Below, in pieces: positions 42,736 through 51,617 of a DNA stretch of 64,000 nt. The first letter of the stretch is position 1. The number at the start of each line of letters is the position of its first letter. The notes beneath the pieces are model-generated. The model was given only the letters and a program-made list of their open reading frames with translations. It had not been told where the DNA came from and searched no databases. The stretch is from CAJXYS01 sp913063035 (lineage in GTDB: Bacteria; Pseudomonadota; Alphaproteobacteria; Rhodobacterales; Rhodobacteraceae): assembly GCF_050586465.1 (NCBI RefSeq), contig NZ_JBOCEG010000003.1:372001-436000 (forward strand). The letters are read 5' to 3'. Position numbers and translations under genes: made by a program.

Positions 42736-44355
42736 ATGACCGCCTGGAAGACGCTTCACACGCTCAGGGACAGGGCGGCCGGGCGCAGTATCCTGTCGCT
42801 GTTCGACGCCGATCCGGCCCGCGCCACGGGGTTCGCGGCCGAGGCCGACGGGCTGCTCTTCGACTATTCCAAGACCGCCATCGACGCCGAGACCCGCGCG
42901 GCGCTGCTGCAGCTGGCCGAGGAGGCGGACGTCGCCGGGCGGCGCGCGGCGATGTTCGCGGGCGCGCGGATCAACGAAACGGAGGGGCGCGCGGTGCTCC
43001 ACACCGCGCTGCGCAACCCCGACGCCGCGATCACGGTGGACGGCGCGGACGTCATGCCGGAGCTGCGCGAGACGCTCGGGCGGATGACCGCCTTCGCCGA
43101 GGGCGTGCGCGCGGGCCATATCGCGCCGCCGGGCGGCGGGCGCTTCAGCCACGTGGTGAATATCGGGATCGGCGGGTCGGACCTGGGGCCGGCGATGGCC
43201 ACGCGGGCGCTGGCGCCCTATTGCGACGGGCCGGAGGTGCATTTCGTCTCCAACGTGGACGGGGCGCATATCCACGACGTGCTGGACCGGGTGCAGCTGA
43301 CCGCGACGCTGTTCATCGTGGCGTCCAAGACCTTCACCACCATTGAGACGATGACCAACGCGGAGACGGCGCGCGAACGTCTCGCGGCCCGGGTCGGGGC
43401 GGACAAGGCGCCCGGTCATTTCGTGGCGCTGTCCAGCGCGCCGGACCGCACCGCCGCCTTCGGCATTCCGCCCGAGCGCGTGTTCGGGTTCGCCGACTGG
43501 GTCGGGGGGCGCTACTCGGTCTGGGGGCCGATCGGGCTGAGCCTGATGCTGGCGGTGGGCCCCGAGAATTTCCGCGCCTTCCTCGACGGCGGACGCGCCA
43601 TGGACCGGCATTTCCAGGAGGCCCCGCCGTCCGGAAACCTGCCGATGCTGCTGGCCCTGACCGGCATCTGGCACAACCAGCTCTGCGGTCACGCGACCCG
43701 CGCGGTGCTGCCCTACGAACAACGGCTGGAACTGCTGCCGGCCTATCTCCAGCAGCTCGAGATGGAGAGCAACGGCAAGTCCGTGGCGATGGACGGTGCG
43801 GCGCTCGATCGCCAGTCGGGGCCGATCGTCTGGGGCGCGCCGGGCACGAACGGGCAGCATGCCTTCTACCAGCTCATTCACCAGGGCACGCGCGTCGTGC
43901 CGTGCGAATTCATGGCCGGCGCCGCGGGCCACGAGCCCGACCTGGCCGGCCATCACCAGCTGCTGCTGGCAAATTGCCTGGCCCAGTCGGAGGCGCTGAT
44001 GCGCGGGCGGTCGCTCGACGCGGCGCGCGCGTTGATGGAAAGCGCGGGATATGCCGGCGCGGAGCTGGAGCGCCAGGCGCGCCACCGGGTTTTCCCGGGC
44101 AACCGGCCCTCCACCACGTTGCTCTACCCGATGCTGACGCCCTATGTGCTGGGCCAGATCATCGCGCTCTACGAGCATCGCGTCTTCGTCGAGGGGGTGA
44201 TCCTGGGGATCAACAGCTTCGACCAGTGGGGCGTCGAACTCGGCAAGGAGCTTGCCAAGAGCCTTGCGCCGGTCGTCGCCGGCACCGAGACGGCCGAGGG
44301 GCGCGACGGCTCCACGCGGAACCTTCTCGCCTACCTCGCGCGGCACCGCGGCTGA
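42736..44355 (+). CDS. pgi: Glucose-6-phosphate isomerase
   Basis: This 539-residue enzyme interconverts glucose 6-phosphate and fructose 6-phosphate. Motifs are NIGIGGSDLGPAMA, SKTFTTIETM, GGRYSVWGPIGLS and the C-terminal VILGINSFDQWGVELGK. In many Rhodobacterales glucose is broken down by the Entner-Doudoroff route, so Pgi here would cycle triose/fructose phosphates back to glucose 6-phosphate. It is the last gene of the zwf operon, ending 4 bases from the convergent thioesterase. Confidence 0.97.
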   Translation: MTAWKTLHTLRDRAAGRSILSLFDADPARATGFAAEADGLLFDYSKTAIDAETRAALLQLAEEADVAGRRAAMFAGARINETEGRAVLHTALRNPDAAITVDGADVMPELRETLGRMTAFAEGVRAGHIAPPGGGRFSHVVNIGIGGSDLGPAMATRALAPYCDGPEVHFVSNVDGAHIHDVLDRVQLTATLFIVASKTFTTIETMTNAETARERLAARVGADKAPGHFVALSSAPDRTAAFGIPPERVFGFADWVGGRYSVWGPIGLSLMLAVGPENFRAFLDGGRAMDRHFQEAPPSGNLPMLLALTGIWHNQLCGHATRAVLPYEQRLELLPAYLQQLEMESNGKSVAMDGAALDRQSGPIVWGAPGTNGQHAFYQLIHQGTRVVPCEFMAGAAGHEPDLAGHHQLLLANCLAQSEALMRGRSLDAARALMESAGYAGAELERQARHRVFPGNRPSTTLLYPMLTPYVLGQIIALYEHRVFVEGVILGINSFDQWGVELGKELAKSLAPVVAGTETAEGRDGSTRNLLAYLARHRG

Positions 44356-44359
44356 GCGG

Positions 44360-44833
44360 TCACTCCTGCACGGCGCCGTCCCGCGCGGCCAGTGTCTGCC
44401 GGATCGCGTCGGGGATCTCGCGGCGCGTGCGCAGGTCGTCCTCGAGCATCACGATCACGGCGTGCCCGCTCGCGGCCATCCGCCCGCCCGAGAAGACACC
44501 GTAAGCCATCTGGAAACTGCTGCGCCGCATGCGCGTGCTGCGGGCCGTGACGATATACTCGTCGTCGAGATGCAGCGGCGCATGGAACTCGGCGCCCGTG
44601 GCACGCAGCACCATCTTGGGATCTTCGGCACGGTAGTGCGAGATCCCGTAGTCCCGCACATAGGCGACACGGACGGTTTCGAACCAGGTCAGGTAGACCG
44701 CGTTGTTGACGTGGTCGAGCACGTCGAGTTCGCGAAACCGGACGCGGTCGGCCATGCCGTAGCGCCAGTCGGCCGGCACGCCATGGGCGGCGAGCGTTTC
44801 CGGGGGCAGGGGGGTGCGGTAAGCCAGCGTCAT
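44360..44833 (-). CDS. 4HBT-type acyl-CoA thioesterase
   Basis: This 157-residue hot-dog-fold protein has the 4-hydroxybenzoyl-CoA thioesterase pattern, RELDVLDHVNNAVYLTWFETVR with the catalytic Asp, and an FHAPLHLDDEYIV second strand. The start ATG 44833 was chosen; the upstream extension is Arg/Gly-rich without a Shine-Dalgarno sequence. The substrate is unknown. Confidence 0.85.
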   Translation of the reverse strand: MTLAYRTPLPPETLAAHGVPADWRYGMADRVRFRELDVLDHVNNAVYLTWFETVRVAYVRDYGISHYRAEDPKMVLRATGAEFHAPLHLDDEYIVTARSTRMRRSSFQMAYGVFSGGRMAASGHAVIVMLEDDLRTRREIPDAIRQTLAARDGAVQE

Positions 44834-44949
44834 CCCGGCTCCACTACCCCGTGGCCCGCGCGCATGCAATCCGGAACCCGGCCGGGCCCGGCGCGTTTCC
44901 CTGCCGAGGCCTCGCATGGAACGAAACGATGCTTTGAGGAGGACGGATC

Positions 44950-45705
44950 ATGAAAACGCTGACGACGACCGCGCTGGCCTGTGCGCTGACCCTTCCGGGC
45001 GTCGCGGCGGCGCAGACGCAGGTCGACAAGGGAGAGATCATCCCGATGGCGGGATGGACTTATGAAAACATCTATGCCGGCGGCGGCTGGAGCGTCGACC
45101 GCCTGATCGGCACCAGGGTCCGCAGCGCCGGTGGCGAAGACCTGGGCGAGGTCGAGGACGTGATCTTCGGCCCCGATGCGCGAGTGATCTCGATCATCGC
45201 GGAAATCGGCGGTGTCTGGGATCTCGGCGACCATCACGTAGGCGTGCCCTGGGACGAGGTGACCGTCGATCATGCCGAGGACGTGGTGACGGTGCCGATC
45301 ACCGAGGACACGGTTTCCGACTACGATGCCTTCGAGGTGTCGGGCCTGCCGGGCAGCCGCCTCGGCGACGCGATCCAGCCCGGCCTCGACGACGCGGAGA
45401 TCGAGGGCCGTGCCTGGCGGGCCACGGAACTCGTCGGCGACTACGCGCGGCTGCGCGGCACGGACGGCGTACCGCTCGACTACGGCTATGTCAGCGACAT
45501 GCTGATCCGTGACGGCCGGATCGCGGCCACGGTGGTCGACGTGAGCGGCGGTTTCGGAACCGGCAACTACGCCTATCCCCATTACGGGTACTACAAGTAC
45601 GGCTGGGCGCCGGGAGACCAGTATTACGACCTGCCCTATGGCCCGGGCGAGGTGCACGAGATCGATCCGTTCAACTACGACCAGATGCGGGACGGATCGT
45701 CCTGA
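44950..45705 (+). CDS. PRC-barrel domain protein, exported
   Basis: This 251-residue protein has a signal peptide (residues 1-21, ending GVAAAQ). There are two PRC-barrel-like domains (WSVDRLIGTRVRSAGGEDLGEVEDVIF and WRATELVGDYARLR...SDMLIRDGRIAATVVDVS) and a Tyr/Pro/Gly-rich C-terminus (YAYPHYGYYKYGWAP). PRC-barrel proteins of this exported type are common in Rhodobacterales with unproved function. ATG 44950 has GAGGA upstream, and a strong terminator follows 20 bases after the stop. Confidence 0.87.
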   Translation: MKTLTTTALACALTLPGVAAAQTQVDKGEIIPMAGWTYENIYAGGGWSVDRLIGTRVRSAGGEDLGEVEDVIFGPDARVISIIAEIGGVWDLGDHHVGVPWDEVTVDHAEDVVTVPITEDTVSDYDAFEVSGLPGSRLGDAIQPGLDDAEIEGRAWRATELVGDYARLRGTDGVPLDYGYVSDMLIRDGRIAATVVDVSGGFGTGNYAYPHYGYYKYGWAPGDQYYDLPYGPGEVHEIDPFNYDQMRDGSS

Positions 45706-45725
45706 TCCCCTCGCGGAGCGAACGG

Positions 45726-45761
45726 AACGGCCTTCACCTGCCGGGTGGAGGCCGTTTTCTT
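45726..45761 (+). terminator. Intrinsic terminator after the PRC-barrel gene
   Basis: A 13-bp stem (AACGGCCTTCACC / GGTGGAGGCCGTT, one G-T pair) with a five-base loop and the T-rich tail TTCTTC. Confidence 0.88.
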
Positions 45762-45778
45762 CTGCGCGTCGGGAAGGC

Positions 45779-45852
45779 TGGAGCGGGTGAAGGGAATCGA
45801 ACCCTCGTCGTCAGCTTGGGAAGCTGCTGCTCTACCATTGAGCTACACCCGC
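45779..45852 (-). tRNA. tRNA-Gly (anticodon CCC)
   Basis: A 74-base cloverleaf with encoded CCA. The acceptor GCGGGTG pairs with CACCCGC, the D-arm is AGCTCAATGGTAGAGC, the anticodon loop is TTCCCAA giving CCC, and the T-arm is GAGGGTTCGATTCCCTT. It closely resembles E. coli tRNA-Gly(CCC). Confidence 0.97.
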
Positions 45853-45981
45853 TCGGGTGGAAAAGAGCTAGGCGAAGCCGTGGCAGAGGTCAAGACGGGA
45901 ATACGCGCCGCGCGCCAGCCGGGACGCGGCGCGGCCCGGCGGGGCGGTGTCCGGCGGCCGGGGGTCGACCCAAGGGCGGCG

Positions 45982-48033
45982 TCAGGCGCGCCGCCGGCGG
46001 CGCCGGCGCCCGCCCTCGGCGCCGTCATCCCCCGCGCCGGTGTTGAAGCCGACACGCGGCAGGGGCACCGCCGCCGAGAGATGCGGGAAGGGGGCGGTGG
46101 CGTGCGGGATCGCGTTGGCGGCGACGAAGTGTTCCTGGAAGCGGGGCTCGACGGCGGTCTCCACCTTGTGGATCCGGCGCACGATCTGTTCGATCTCGGC
46201 CCGTGCGGTGACGTTGCAGAGCGCGATGCGCGCGCCGGTCCCGGCGGCGTTCCCGGCGGAGCTGACCTTGTCGAGCGGGGCATCGGGGATCATGCCGAGA
46301 ACCATGGCGTGTTTCGGGCTGATATGCGCGCCGAAGGCGCCGGCCAGAACCACGCGGTCGACCGCGTCGACCCCAAGCTCGTCCATCAGCAGCCGCGCGC
46401 CCGCATAAAGCGCGGATTTCGCCAGCTGGATCGCGCGGATGTCGCCCTGCGTGACCGAGATCAACGGCCCGCCCTCGGCGCGGCCGTCATGCAGCACATA
46501 GGCATGGGTGCGCCCGTCGGCGACGCACCGATCGGTGCCGGTCTGCGCCGCCGAGCCGATCAGGCCCGAGGGGTCGAGCAGCCCGGCCATCCGCATCTCG
46601 GCCACGGCCTCGATGATTCCCGAGCCGCAGATGCCGGTGATCCCGGTCGCGGCGGTGGCCTCCGGGAAGGCCGGGTCGTCGGACCAGAGATCCGAGCCGA
46701 TCACCTTGAACCGCGGCGTTTTCGTCGCCGGGTCGATCTCGACCCGCTCGATCGCCCCGGGCGCGGCACGCTGCCCGGCACTGATCTGCGCGCCCTCGAA
46801 GGCCGGGCCCGTGGGCGACGAGCAGGCCAGGACCCGCTCGCGGTTGCCGAGCAGGATCTCGGCATTCGTGCCCACGTCGACGATCAGCACCAGATCCTCG
46901 GATTTGTGCGGCTCTTCCGAGAGCGCCACGGCGGCGGCATCGGCGCCCACATGACCGGCGATGCAGGGCAGCACGAAGACCCGCGCCGCGTCGTTCATGG
47001 CGGTGAGGTCCATCTCGCGCGCGTTCAGCGTCAGCGAATCCGCCGTGGCCAGCGCGAAGGGCGCCTGGCCCAGCTCCACCGGGTCGATTCCAAGCAGCAG
47101 GTGATGCATCACCGGGTTGCAGACGAAAGTCGCCTCCATGATCAGCGCGGGGGCGATCCCGGCTTCCTCGGCGATCTCGACCGTCAGCCGGTTGATCGCG
47201 TCGCGGACGGCTGTCGTCATTTCCCGATCGCCGCCGGGGTTCATCATGGCGTAGCTGACCCGGCTCATCAGGTCCTCGCCGAACCGGATCTGCGGGTTCA
47301 TCACGCCCGCCGAGGCCAGCACGCGGCCGTCCGCGAGATCGCAGAGATGGGCCGCGACGGTGGTGGAGCCCAGGTCTATGGCGAGCCCGTAGATGCCGCC
47401 CTCGTGGAAGCCGGGCCAGATTTCCATTATGCGGGGGCGATGGTCATGGGTGCCGCGATGGACGGCCACGGTGACCTTCCAGCCTCCCTTGCGGAGCACC
47501 GGCTGCACTTCGCGGAGGATGTGCAGGTCGGCGGTCACGTCGGCGAGGCCCCACTGGTCATGCAGCGCCCGCGCCAGCCGTTCCAGGTCGCCCGAGGGCT
47601 CGTGCATGTCCGGCTCTTCGACCTCGACGTAGTAGAGCTTGGTGGCCGGGTCCATGACGATGTCGCGGGCGGTCGCGGCCTTGCGCACCACCTGCTTGTG
47701 GACCTGGCTCTCGGGGGGCACGTCGATCACGACGTCCTTGACGATCTGGGCCTGGCAGCCGAGCCGGCGGCCCTCCTTCAGGCCACGCTTGCTGTCGTAG
47801 CGCTCCTCGACCGTGTTCCAGGGCGAGAGCGCGTCCCCGGCCACGGTGACGCCGTGCTTGGAGAATTCGCCATAGGCCGGGGCGACCTGGCATTTGGAGC
47901 AGATCCCGCGCCCGCCGCAGACCGAGTCGAGATCGACGCCGAGCTGGCGCGCGGCGGCCAGAACCGTCGTGCCCGGTGCCACGCGGCCGCGCTTGCCGGA
48001 CGGGGTGAAGACGACGAGGGGATCCTGTGCCAT
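45982..48033 (-). CDS. Corrinoid-activating ferredoxin/ASKHA protein (RamA/RACo-like, DUF4445)
   Basis: This 683-residue protein has an N-terminal [2Fe-2S] ferredoxin domain (Cys39, Cys45 and Cys48 in VCGGRGICSKC, and Cys93), a middle domain, and an ASKHA ATPase domain with GLAIDLGSTTVAAHL and LIVDVGTNAEILLGN. Proteins of this type reduce inactive Co(II) corrinoid proteins to Co(I) using ATP in methyl-transfer systems. The C-terminus ends in a run of seven Arg residues. The start ATG 48033 begins MAQDPLVVF. It is downstream of a corrinoid-type methyltransferase gene, consistent with its role. Confidence 0.9.
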   Translation of the reverse strand: MAQDPLVVFTPSGKRGRVAPGTTVLAAARQLGVDLDSVCGGRGICSKCQVAPAYGEFSKHGVTVAGDALSPWNTVEERYDSKRGLKEGRRLGCQAQIVKDVVIDVPPESQVHKQVVRKAATARDIVMDPATKLYYVEVEEPDMHEPSGDLERLARALHDQWGLADVTADLHILREVQPVLRKGGWKVTVAVHRGTHDHRPRIMEIWPGFHEGGIYGLAIDLGSTTVAAHLCDLADGRVLASAGVMNPQIRFGEDLMSRVSYAMMNPGGDREMTTAVRDAINRLTVEIAEEAGIAPALIMEATFVCNPVMHHLLLGIDPVELGQAPFALATADSLTLNAREMDLTAMNDAARVFVLPCIAGHVGADAAAVALSEEPHKSEDLVLIVDVGTNAEILLGNRERVLACSSPTGPAFEGAQISAGQRAAPGAIERVEIDPATKTPRFKVIGSDLWSDDPAFPEATAATGITGICGSGIIEAVAEMRMAGLLDPSGLIGSAAQTGTDRCVADGRTHAYVLHDGRAEGGPLISVTQGDIRAIQLAKSALYAGARLLMDELGVDAVDRVVLAGAFGAHISPKHAMVLGMIPDAPLDKVSSAGNAAGTGARIALCNVTARAEIEQIVRRIHKVETAVEPRFQEHFVAANAIPHATAPFPHLSAAVPLPRVGFNTGAGDDGAEGGRRRRRRRA

Positions 48034-48098
48034 GTGTGTCCTTGGTCGCTGGCCGTGGCCGCCCCGGCGAATGGCCCGCCGGGGCTGGCCCTGTCGCG

Positions 48099-49070
48099 TC
48101 AGGCGCTGCGCCGGCGTCCGCCGCGCCGCCCGCCACGCTGGCCGGCAGCGGCGGCGGCGCTTTCCCGCGAGGCCTCGGCGAAGTCCTTGCCTTCCTTCAC
48201 CTGGTCGAGAACGCGCGAGAACTTGATCCACGCGCCCCCGTTGGGATCATTGGCCATCAGGAAGTTGGCCGCGCGGATCGCCTCCATCTCGACGGGGCGG
48301 ACCGGGTTCATGATCGCGCTGGTCATGCCCGCGCCGATCGCCATCGGCAGGAAGGCCGCGTTGATCCCGTGCCGGTTGGGCAGACCGAAGGAGATGTTGG
48401 ACGCGCCGCAGGTGGTGTTGACGCCCAACTCCTCGCGCAGGCGGCGGACCAGGGTGAAGACCTGCCGCCCCGCCGTCGCCATCGCGCCGACCGGCATCAC
48501 CAGCGGATCGACGACGATGTCATGGGCCGGGATGCCGAAATCGGCGGCGCGTTCCACGATCTTCTTGGCCACGGCGAAGCGCACGTCCGGATCTTCCGAG
48601 ATCCCGGTGTCGTCGTTCGAGATCGCCACCACGGGCACGTCGTATTTCTTGACGAGCGGCAGGATCGCCTCGAGCCGCTCCTCCTCGCCGGTCACCGAGT
48701 TCAGGAGCGGCCGGCCATGGGCCGCCGCCAGCCCCGCCTCGAGCGCCGCCGGCACCGAGCTGTCGATGCAGAGCGGGATGTCCACCAGCCCCTGCACCAG
48801 CTCGATCATCTTGGTCATGAGCGGCGGCTCGGTCTCGTTCGGGTTGGGGTTGGAGTTGTAGACCACGCCCGCGTTCACATCGAGCACCATCGCCCCGCAG
48901 GCGGCCTGTTCCAGCGCGTCCTTCTCGACGGTGGAGAAATCGCCGGCCTCCAGCTCGGCGGCCAGCTTCTTGCGGCCGGTCGGGTTGATGCGTTCACCGA
49001 TCACGCAGAACGGCTCGTCAAAGCCGATGGTGACGGATTTGGTCTTCGATTCGACGACGGTGCGGGTCAT
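48099..49070 (-). CDS. Methyltetrahydrofolate:corrinoid methyltransferase (DHPS-fold)
   Basis: This 323-residue TIM-barrel protein of the pterin-binding family has FCVIGERINPTGRKKL, DVNAGV, LCIDSSVPAALEAGL and GASNISFGLPNRHG. These are features of MeTr-type enzymes, like AcsE and the MtvA/MtgA group, that move a methyl group between tetrahydrofolate and a corrinoid protein. The C-terminus is basic (QRGGRRGGRRRSA). The start ATG 49070 was chosen over the open frame to 49178. Neither the corrinoid protein nor the primary substrate methyltransferase (MttB type) is in the window. Confidence 0.88.
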   Translation of the reverse strand: MTRTVVESKTKSVTIGFDEPFCVIGERINPTGRKKLAAELEAGDFSTVEKDALEQAACGAMVLDVNAGVVYNSNPNPNETEPPLMTKMIELVQGLVDIPLCIDSSVPAALEAGLAAAHGRPLLNSVTGEEERLEAILPLVKKYDVPVVAISNDDTGISEDPDVRFAVAKKIVERAADFGIPAHDIVVDPLVMPVGAMATAGRQVFTLVRRLREELGVNTTCGASNISFGLPNRHGINAAFLPMAIGAGMTSAIMNPVRPVEMEAIRAANFLMANDPNGGAWIKFSRVLDQVKEGKDFAEASRESAAAAAGQRGGRRGGRRRSA

Positions 49071-49080
49071 GTCCCTGTCC

Positions 49081-50013
49081 TTATGTCTTGGCGTCGGCCG
49101 GCACGGCGGCGGTGCCGCCATGCTCGATCGCCCAGGTCGCGTTGGCCTTGATCCCGCCAAGCGGGAAGAAGTGCACATTGGTGATGTTGAAGTCCGGGTT
49201 GGCGGCCTTGTGCGCGGCCAGCGCGCCCACGAACTCGTCCGGCTCGAACGGCATCAGCAGCTTGGTGACGTCCTTGGCGCGGCGCTGCAGCACGCGCAGC
49301 GACGCGCCCACCCCGCAGGCGATCGAGAACTTGATCAGCGTCTGCAACTTGGCCGGGCCGGCCACGCCGATATGGATCGGCAGGGTGATCCCGGCCGCGC
49401 GCAGCCGGTCGGCCCAGGCGATCACCGGCCCGGACTCGAAGGCGAACTGGGTCACGATGGCCATCTCGGCGGCGGTGTGGGCGCTGAAGGCCTGCTTCCA
49501 GCGCAGCGCCTCGTCCACGACGCGGTTGCCGCCCTCGGGGTCGATGTCCCGGTTGCCCTCGGGGTGGCCGGCGACGTGCAGCCTCTCGAAGCCGGCGGCA
49601 TCGAAGAGCCCGGTTTCAAGGAGTTGCATTGAGGAGTGAAAGTCGCCATGCGGGCTTGAAACACCCCCGGCGAGCACCAGCGCCTGGCGGACGTCGGCCT
49701 CGCCCTGGTAGCGCGCGATCCAGTCCCCGAGCGTGGCCTTGTCCTTGATGATGCGGGCCGGGAAATGCGGCATCACCGTGTAGCCCTCGGCGTTCAGCCG
49801 GCGGGCGGTGGCGACCATGTCGTCGATCGGCGTGCCCTCGATATGGGCGATGTAGACGCGGGTGCCGGCCGGCAGAAGGGCGCGGAAATCCTCGACCTTC
49901 TCGGCGGTCCGGGGCATCACCTCGATCGAGTAGTCCTGCAGGAACGCCTCGACCTCGGGCTTGACCGGGGGCGGGGCCGTCTCGGACCTGGAGCGGAAAT
50001 TCAGCAGCGCCAT
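49081..50013 (-). CDS. MetF-like methylenetetrahydrofolate reductase
   Basis: This 310-residue TIM-barrel flavoprotein is of the MetF family (VYIAHIEGTPIDDMVATARRL, MPHFPARIIKD, LVLAGGVSSPHGDFHSS, FESGPVIAWADRL, HIGVAGPAKLQTL). It is divergent from the housekeeping MetF and lies next to a methyl-THF:corrinoid methyltransferase, so it probably oxidises methyl-THF to methylene-THF in demethylation, or does the reverse. The ATG has GAGACGCGCC upstream. Confidence 0.87.
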   Translation of the reverse strand: MALLNFRSRSETAPPPVKPEVEAFLQDYSIEVMPRTAEKVEDFRALLPAGTRVYIAHIEGTPIDDMVATARRLNAEGYTVMPHFPARIIKDKATLGDWIARYQGEADVRQALVLAGGVSSPHGDFHSSMQLLETGLFDAAGFERLHVAGHPEGNRDIDPEGGNRVVDEALRWKQAFSAHTAAEMAIVTQFAFESGPVIAWADRLRAAGITLPIHIGVAGPAKLQTLIKFSIACGVGASLRVLQRRAKDVTKLLMPFEPDEFVGALAAHKAANPDFNITNVHFFPLGGIKANATWAIEHGGTAAVPADAKT

Positions 50014-50025
50014 GGCGCGTCTCCT

Positions 50026-50334
50026 TCAGTTCTGGGCCTCGGCCCACCCGTCATTGGTGATCAGTGCCTTCACTCGTTCGCTGTCGTACTCGGCCTCGAT
50101 CCGCGCGGCTTCGGTTTTTGCGACCTCCTGTGGGTCACCCTCGACAGAGTAGGGCGGCGCCTTGCGCCATTCCTCCAGATAGGCATCCGCGTCCCGCGCG
50201 CCTACCTTCATCGCGCATCTGTCAATGGCCTGCTCGAAGCGTTCGGGCAGCGGATGCTTGGCGCCGCGACGGCCCTTGCCGACGATGACCTGGGCCGGGA
50301 TGTCGCGCCAGTAGACGATGGTGACGTCGGGCAT
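50026..50334 (-). CDS. Small conserved protein resembling the 'virulence factor' family (PF13769)
   Basis: This 102-residue cytoplasmic protein (VTIVYWRDIPAQVIVGKGR, LPERFEQAIDRCAMKVGARDADAYLEEWRK) is believed to belong to PF13769. It has no signal peptide. It is the first gene of the one-carbon operon, 12 bases before metF. Co-occurrence with the MetF/corrinoid genes is seen in Rhodobacterales, which suggests a metabolic role, perhaps in corrinoid or folate handling; the family name may mislead. Assignment is from memory. Confidence 0.72.
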   Translation of the reverse strand: MPDVTIVYWRDIPAQVIVGKGRRGAKHPLPERFEQAIDRCAMKVGARDADAYLEEWRKAPPYSVEGDPQEVAKTEAARIEAEYDSERVKALITNDGWAEAQN

Positions 50335-50496
50335 ATCCGATTCCTCGTTGCGTTTCGGTGTCTTCTAGGAGCCTCCGCGCCGGGTGCCGCGACGGATTTC
50401 GACAATGCGGCCCTTGGAAACGACAAGCCGACGGCGCTTGAACAGGACGCACGCAAAGAGTAACTTCAAGGCAACACGAATTGGAGGCACCATGAC

Positions 50497-51615
50497 ATGG
50501 CGCCTAAGCGCCCCGCACATGCGGGCGCGTTCCCGAAACCGGTAGAGCGCCCCGCGCCCGACAGGCCGGATCCGGCGGAGCTATATGCCGCGCTGGATCT
50601 CGGCACCAACAGCTGCCGCATGCTCATCGCTCAGCCGAAGGGCAGCCAGTTCCACGTGGTCGACAGCTTTTCCAAATCGGTGCAGCTGGGCCACGGGCTG
50701 GAGGCGCATGGCCGGCTCTCGCGCGCGTCGATCGGGCGGGCGGTGGGAGCATTGCGCATCTGTCAGCGCAAGCTGCGGAAACACGACGTGCGCCGCATGC
50801 GGCTCGTCGCGACCGAGGCGTGCCGGCGCGCGCGCAACGGCCGCGATTTCCTGAACCTGGTAAAGCGCGAGACCGGTCTCGAGCTGCAGGTCATCGAGGC
50901 CGAGGAAGAGGCGCGGCTTGCCGTGGTCAGCTGCGCGCCGCTGGTGTCAACCCGCACCGAGCAGTTGCTGGTAGTCGATATCGGCGGCGGGTCGACCGAA
51001 CTGGTCTGGATCGATCTCTCGGCGGTTGCCCCGCTGGACCGACAGCGCGCGCTGATGCGGCTGCATACCGGGTTCGACCGCACCGACTCGCCCTTCCCGG
51101 CGGCCAAGGTGGTGGACTGGATCTCGGTCCCGCTCGGGGTGGCGACGCTCAAGGATCAGTTCGACGACGTCGAGGACGACGCGGCGCGTTTCGCGCTGAT
51201 GTCCTGCTATTTCGAGGAAAAGCTGGCGGCCTTCTCGCCCTATCACGATGCCGCCGACCAGGCGCGTGATGGCTTCCAGATCATCGGCACCAGCGGCACC
51301 GTGACCACCGTGGCGGCGAGTCACCTGGGGCTGAAACGCTATGACCGGAACAAGGTGGACGGGCTGCGCATGACTTCCGACCAGATCGACGCGGTAATCC
51401 GCGATTACCTCGCGCTCGGCCCGGTGGGCCGGCGGCTCGACCCGCGGATCGGGCGCGACCGCCATTCGCTGATCATGTCGGGCGCGGCGATCCTGCAGGC
51501 GCTGCTGCGTGCCTGGCCGACGGACCGGCTGTCGGTGGCCGACCGCGGGCTTCGCGAGGGCCTGCTCTATGCCCAGATGAACGCCGACGGCGTTCTGGAA
51601 AGCGGGGCGTTCTGA
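50497..51615 (+). CDS. Ppx/GppA-family phosphatase
   Basis: This 372-residue ASKHA-fold exopolyphosphatase/pppGpp phosphatase-like protein has AALDLGTNSCRMLIA, VDIGGGSTELVWID, and IIGTSGTVTTVAA. It is shorter than E. coli Ppx (513), lacking the C-terminal HD-like domain, as is usual in this lineage. A basic/Pro-rich leader of about 28 residues precedes the first strand. It lies 2 bases before rlmE, so the two are cotranscribed. Whether it acts on polyphosphate or (p)ppGpp is not clear. Confidence 0.9.
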   Translation: MAPKRPAHAGAFPKPVERPAPDRPDPAELYAALDLGTNSCRMLIAQPKGSQFHVVDSFSKSVQLGHGLEAHGRLSRASIGRAVGALRICQRKLRKHDVRRMRLVATEACRRARNGRDFLNLVKRETGLELQVIEAEEEARLAVVSCAPLVSTRTEQLLVVDIGGGSTELVWIDLSAVAPLDRQRALMRLHTGFDRTDSPFPAAKVVDWISVPLGVATLKDQFDDVEDDAARFALMSCYFEEKLAAFSPYHDAADQARDGFQIIGTSGTVTTVAASHLGLKRYDRNKVDGLRMTSDQIDAVIRDYLALGPVGRRLDPRIGRDRHSLIMSGAAILQALLRAWPTDRLSVADRGLREGLLYAQMNADGVLESGAF

Positions 51616-51617
51616 AC

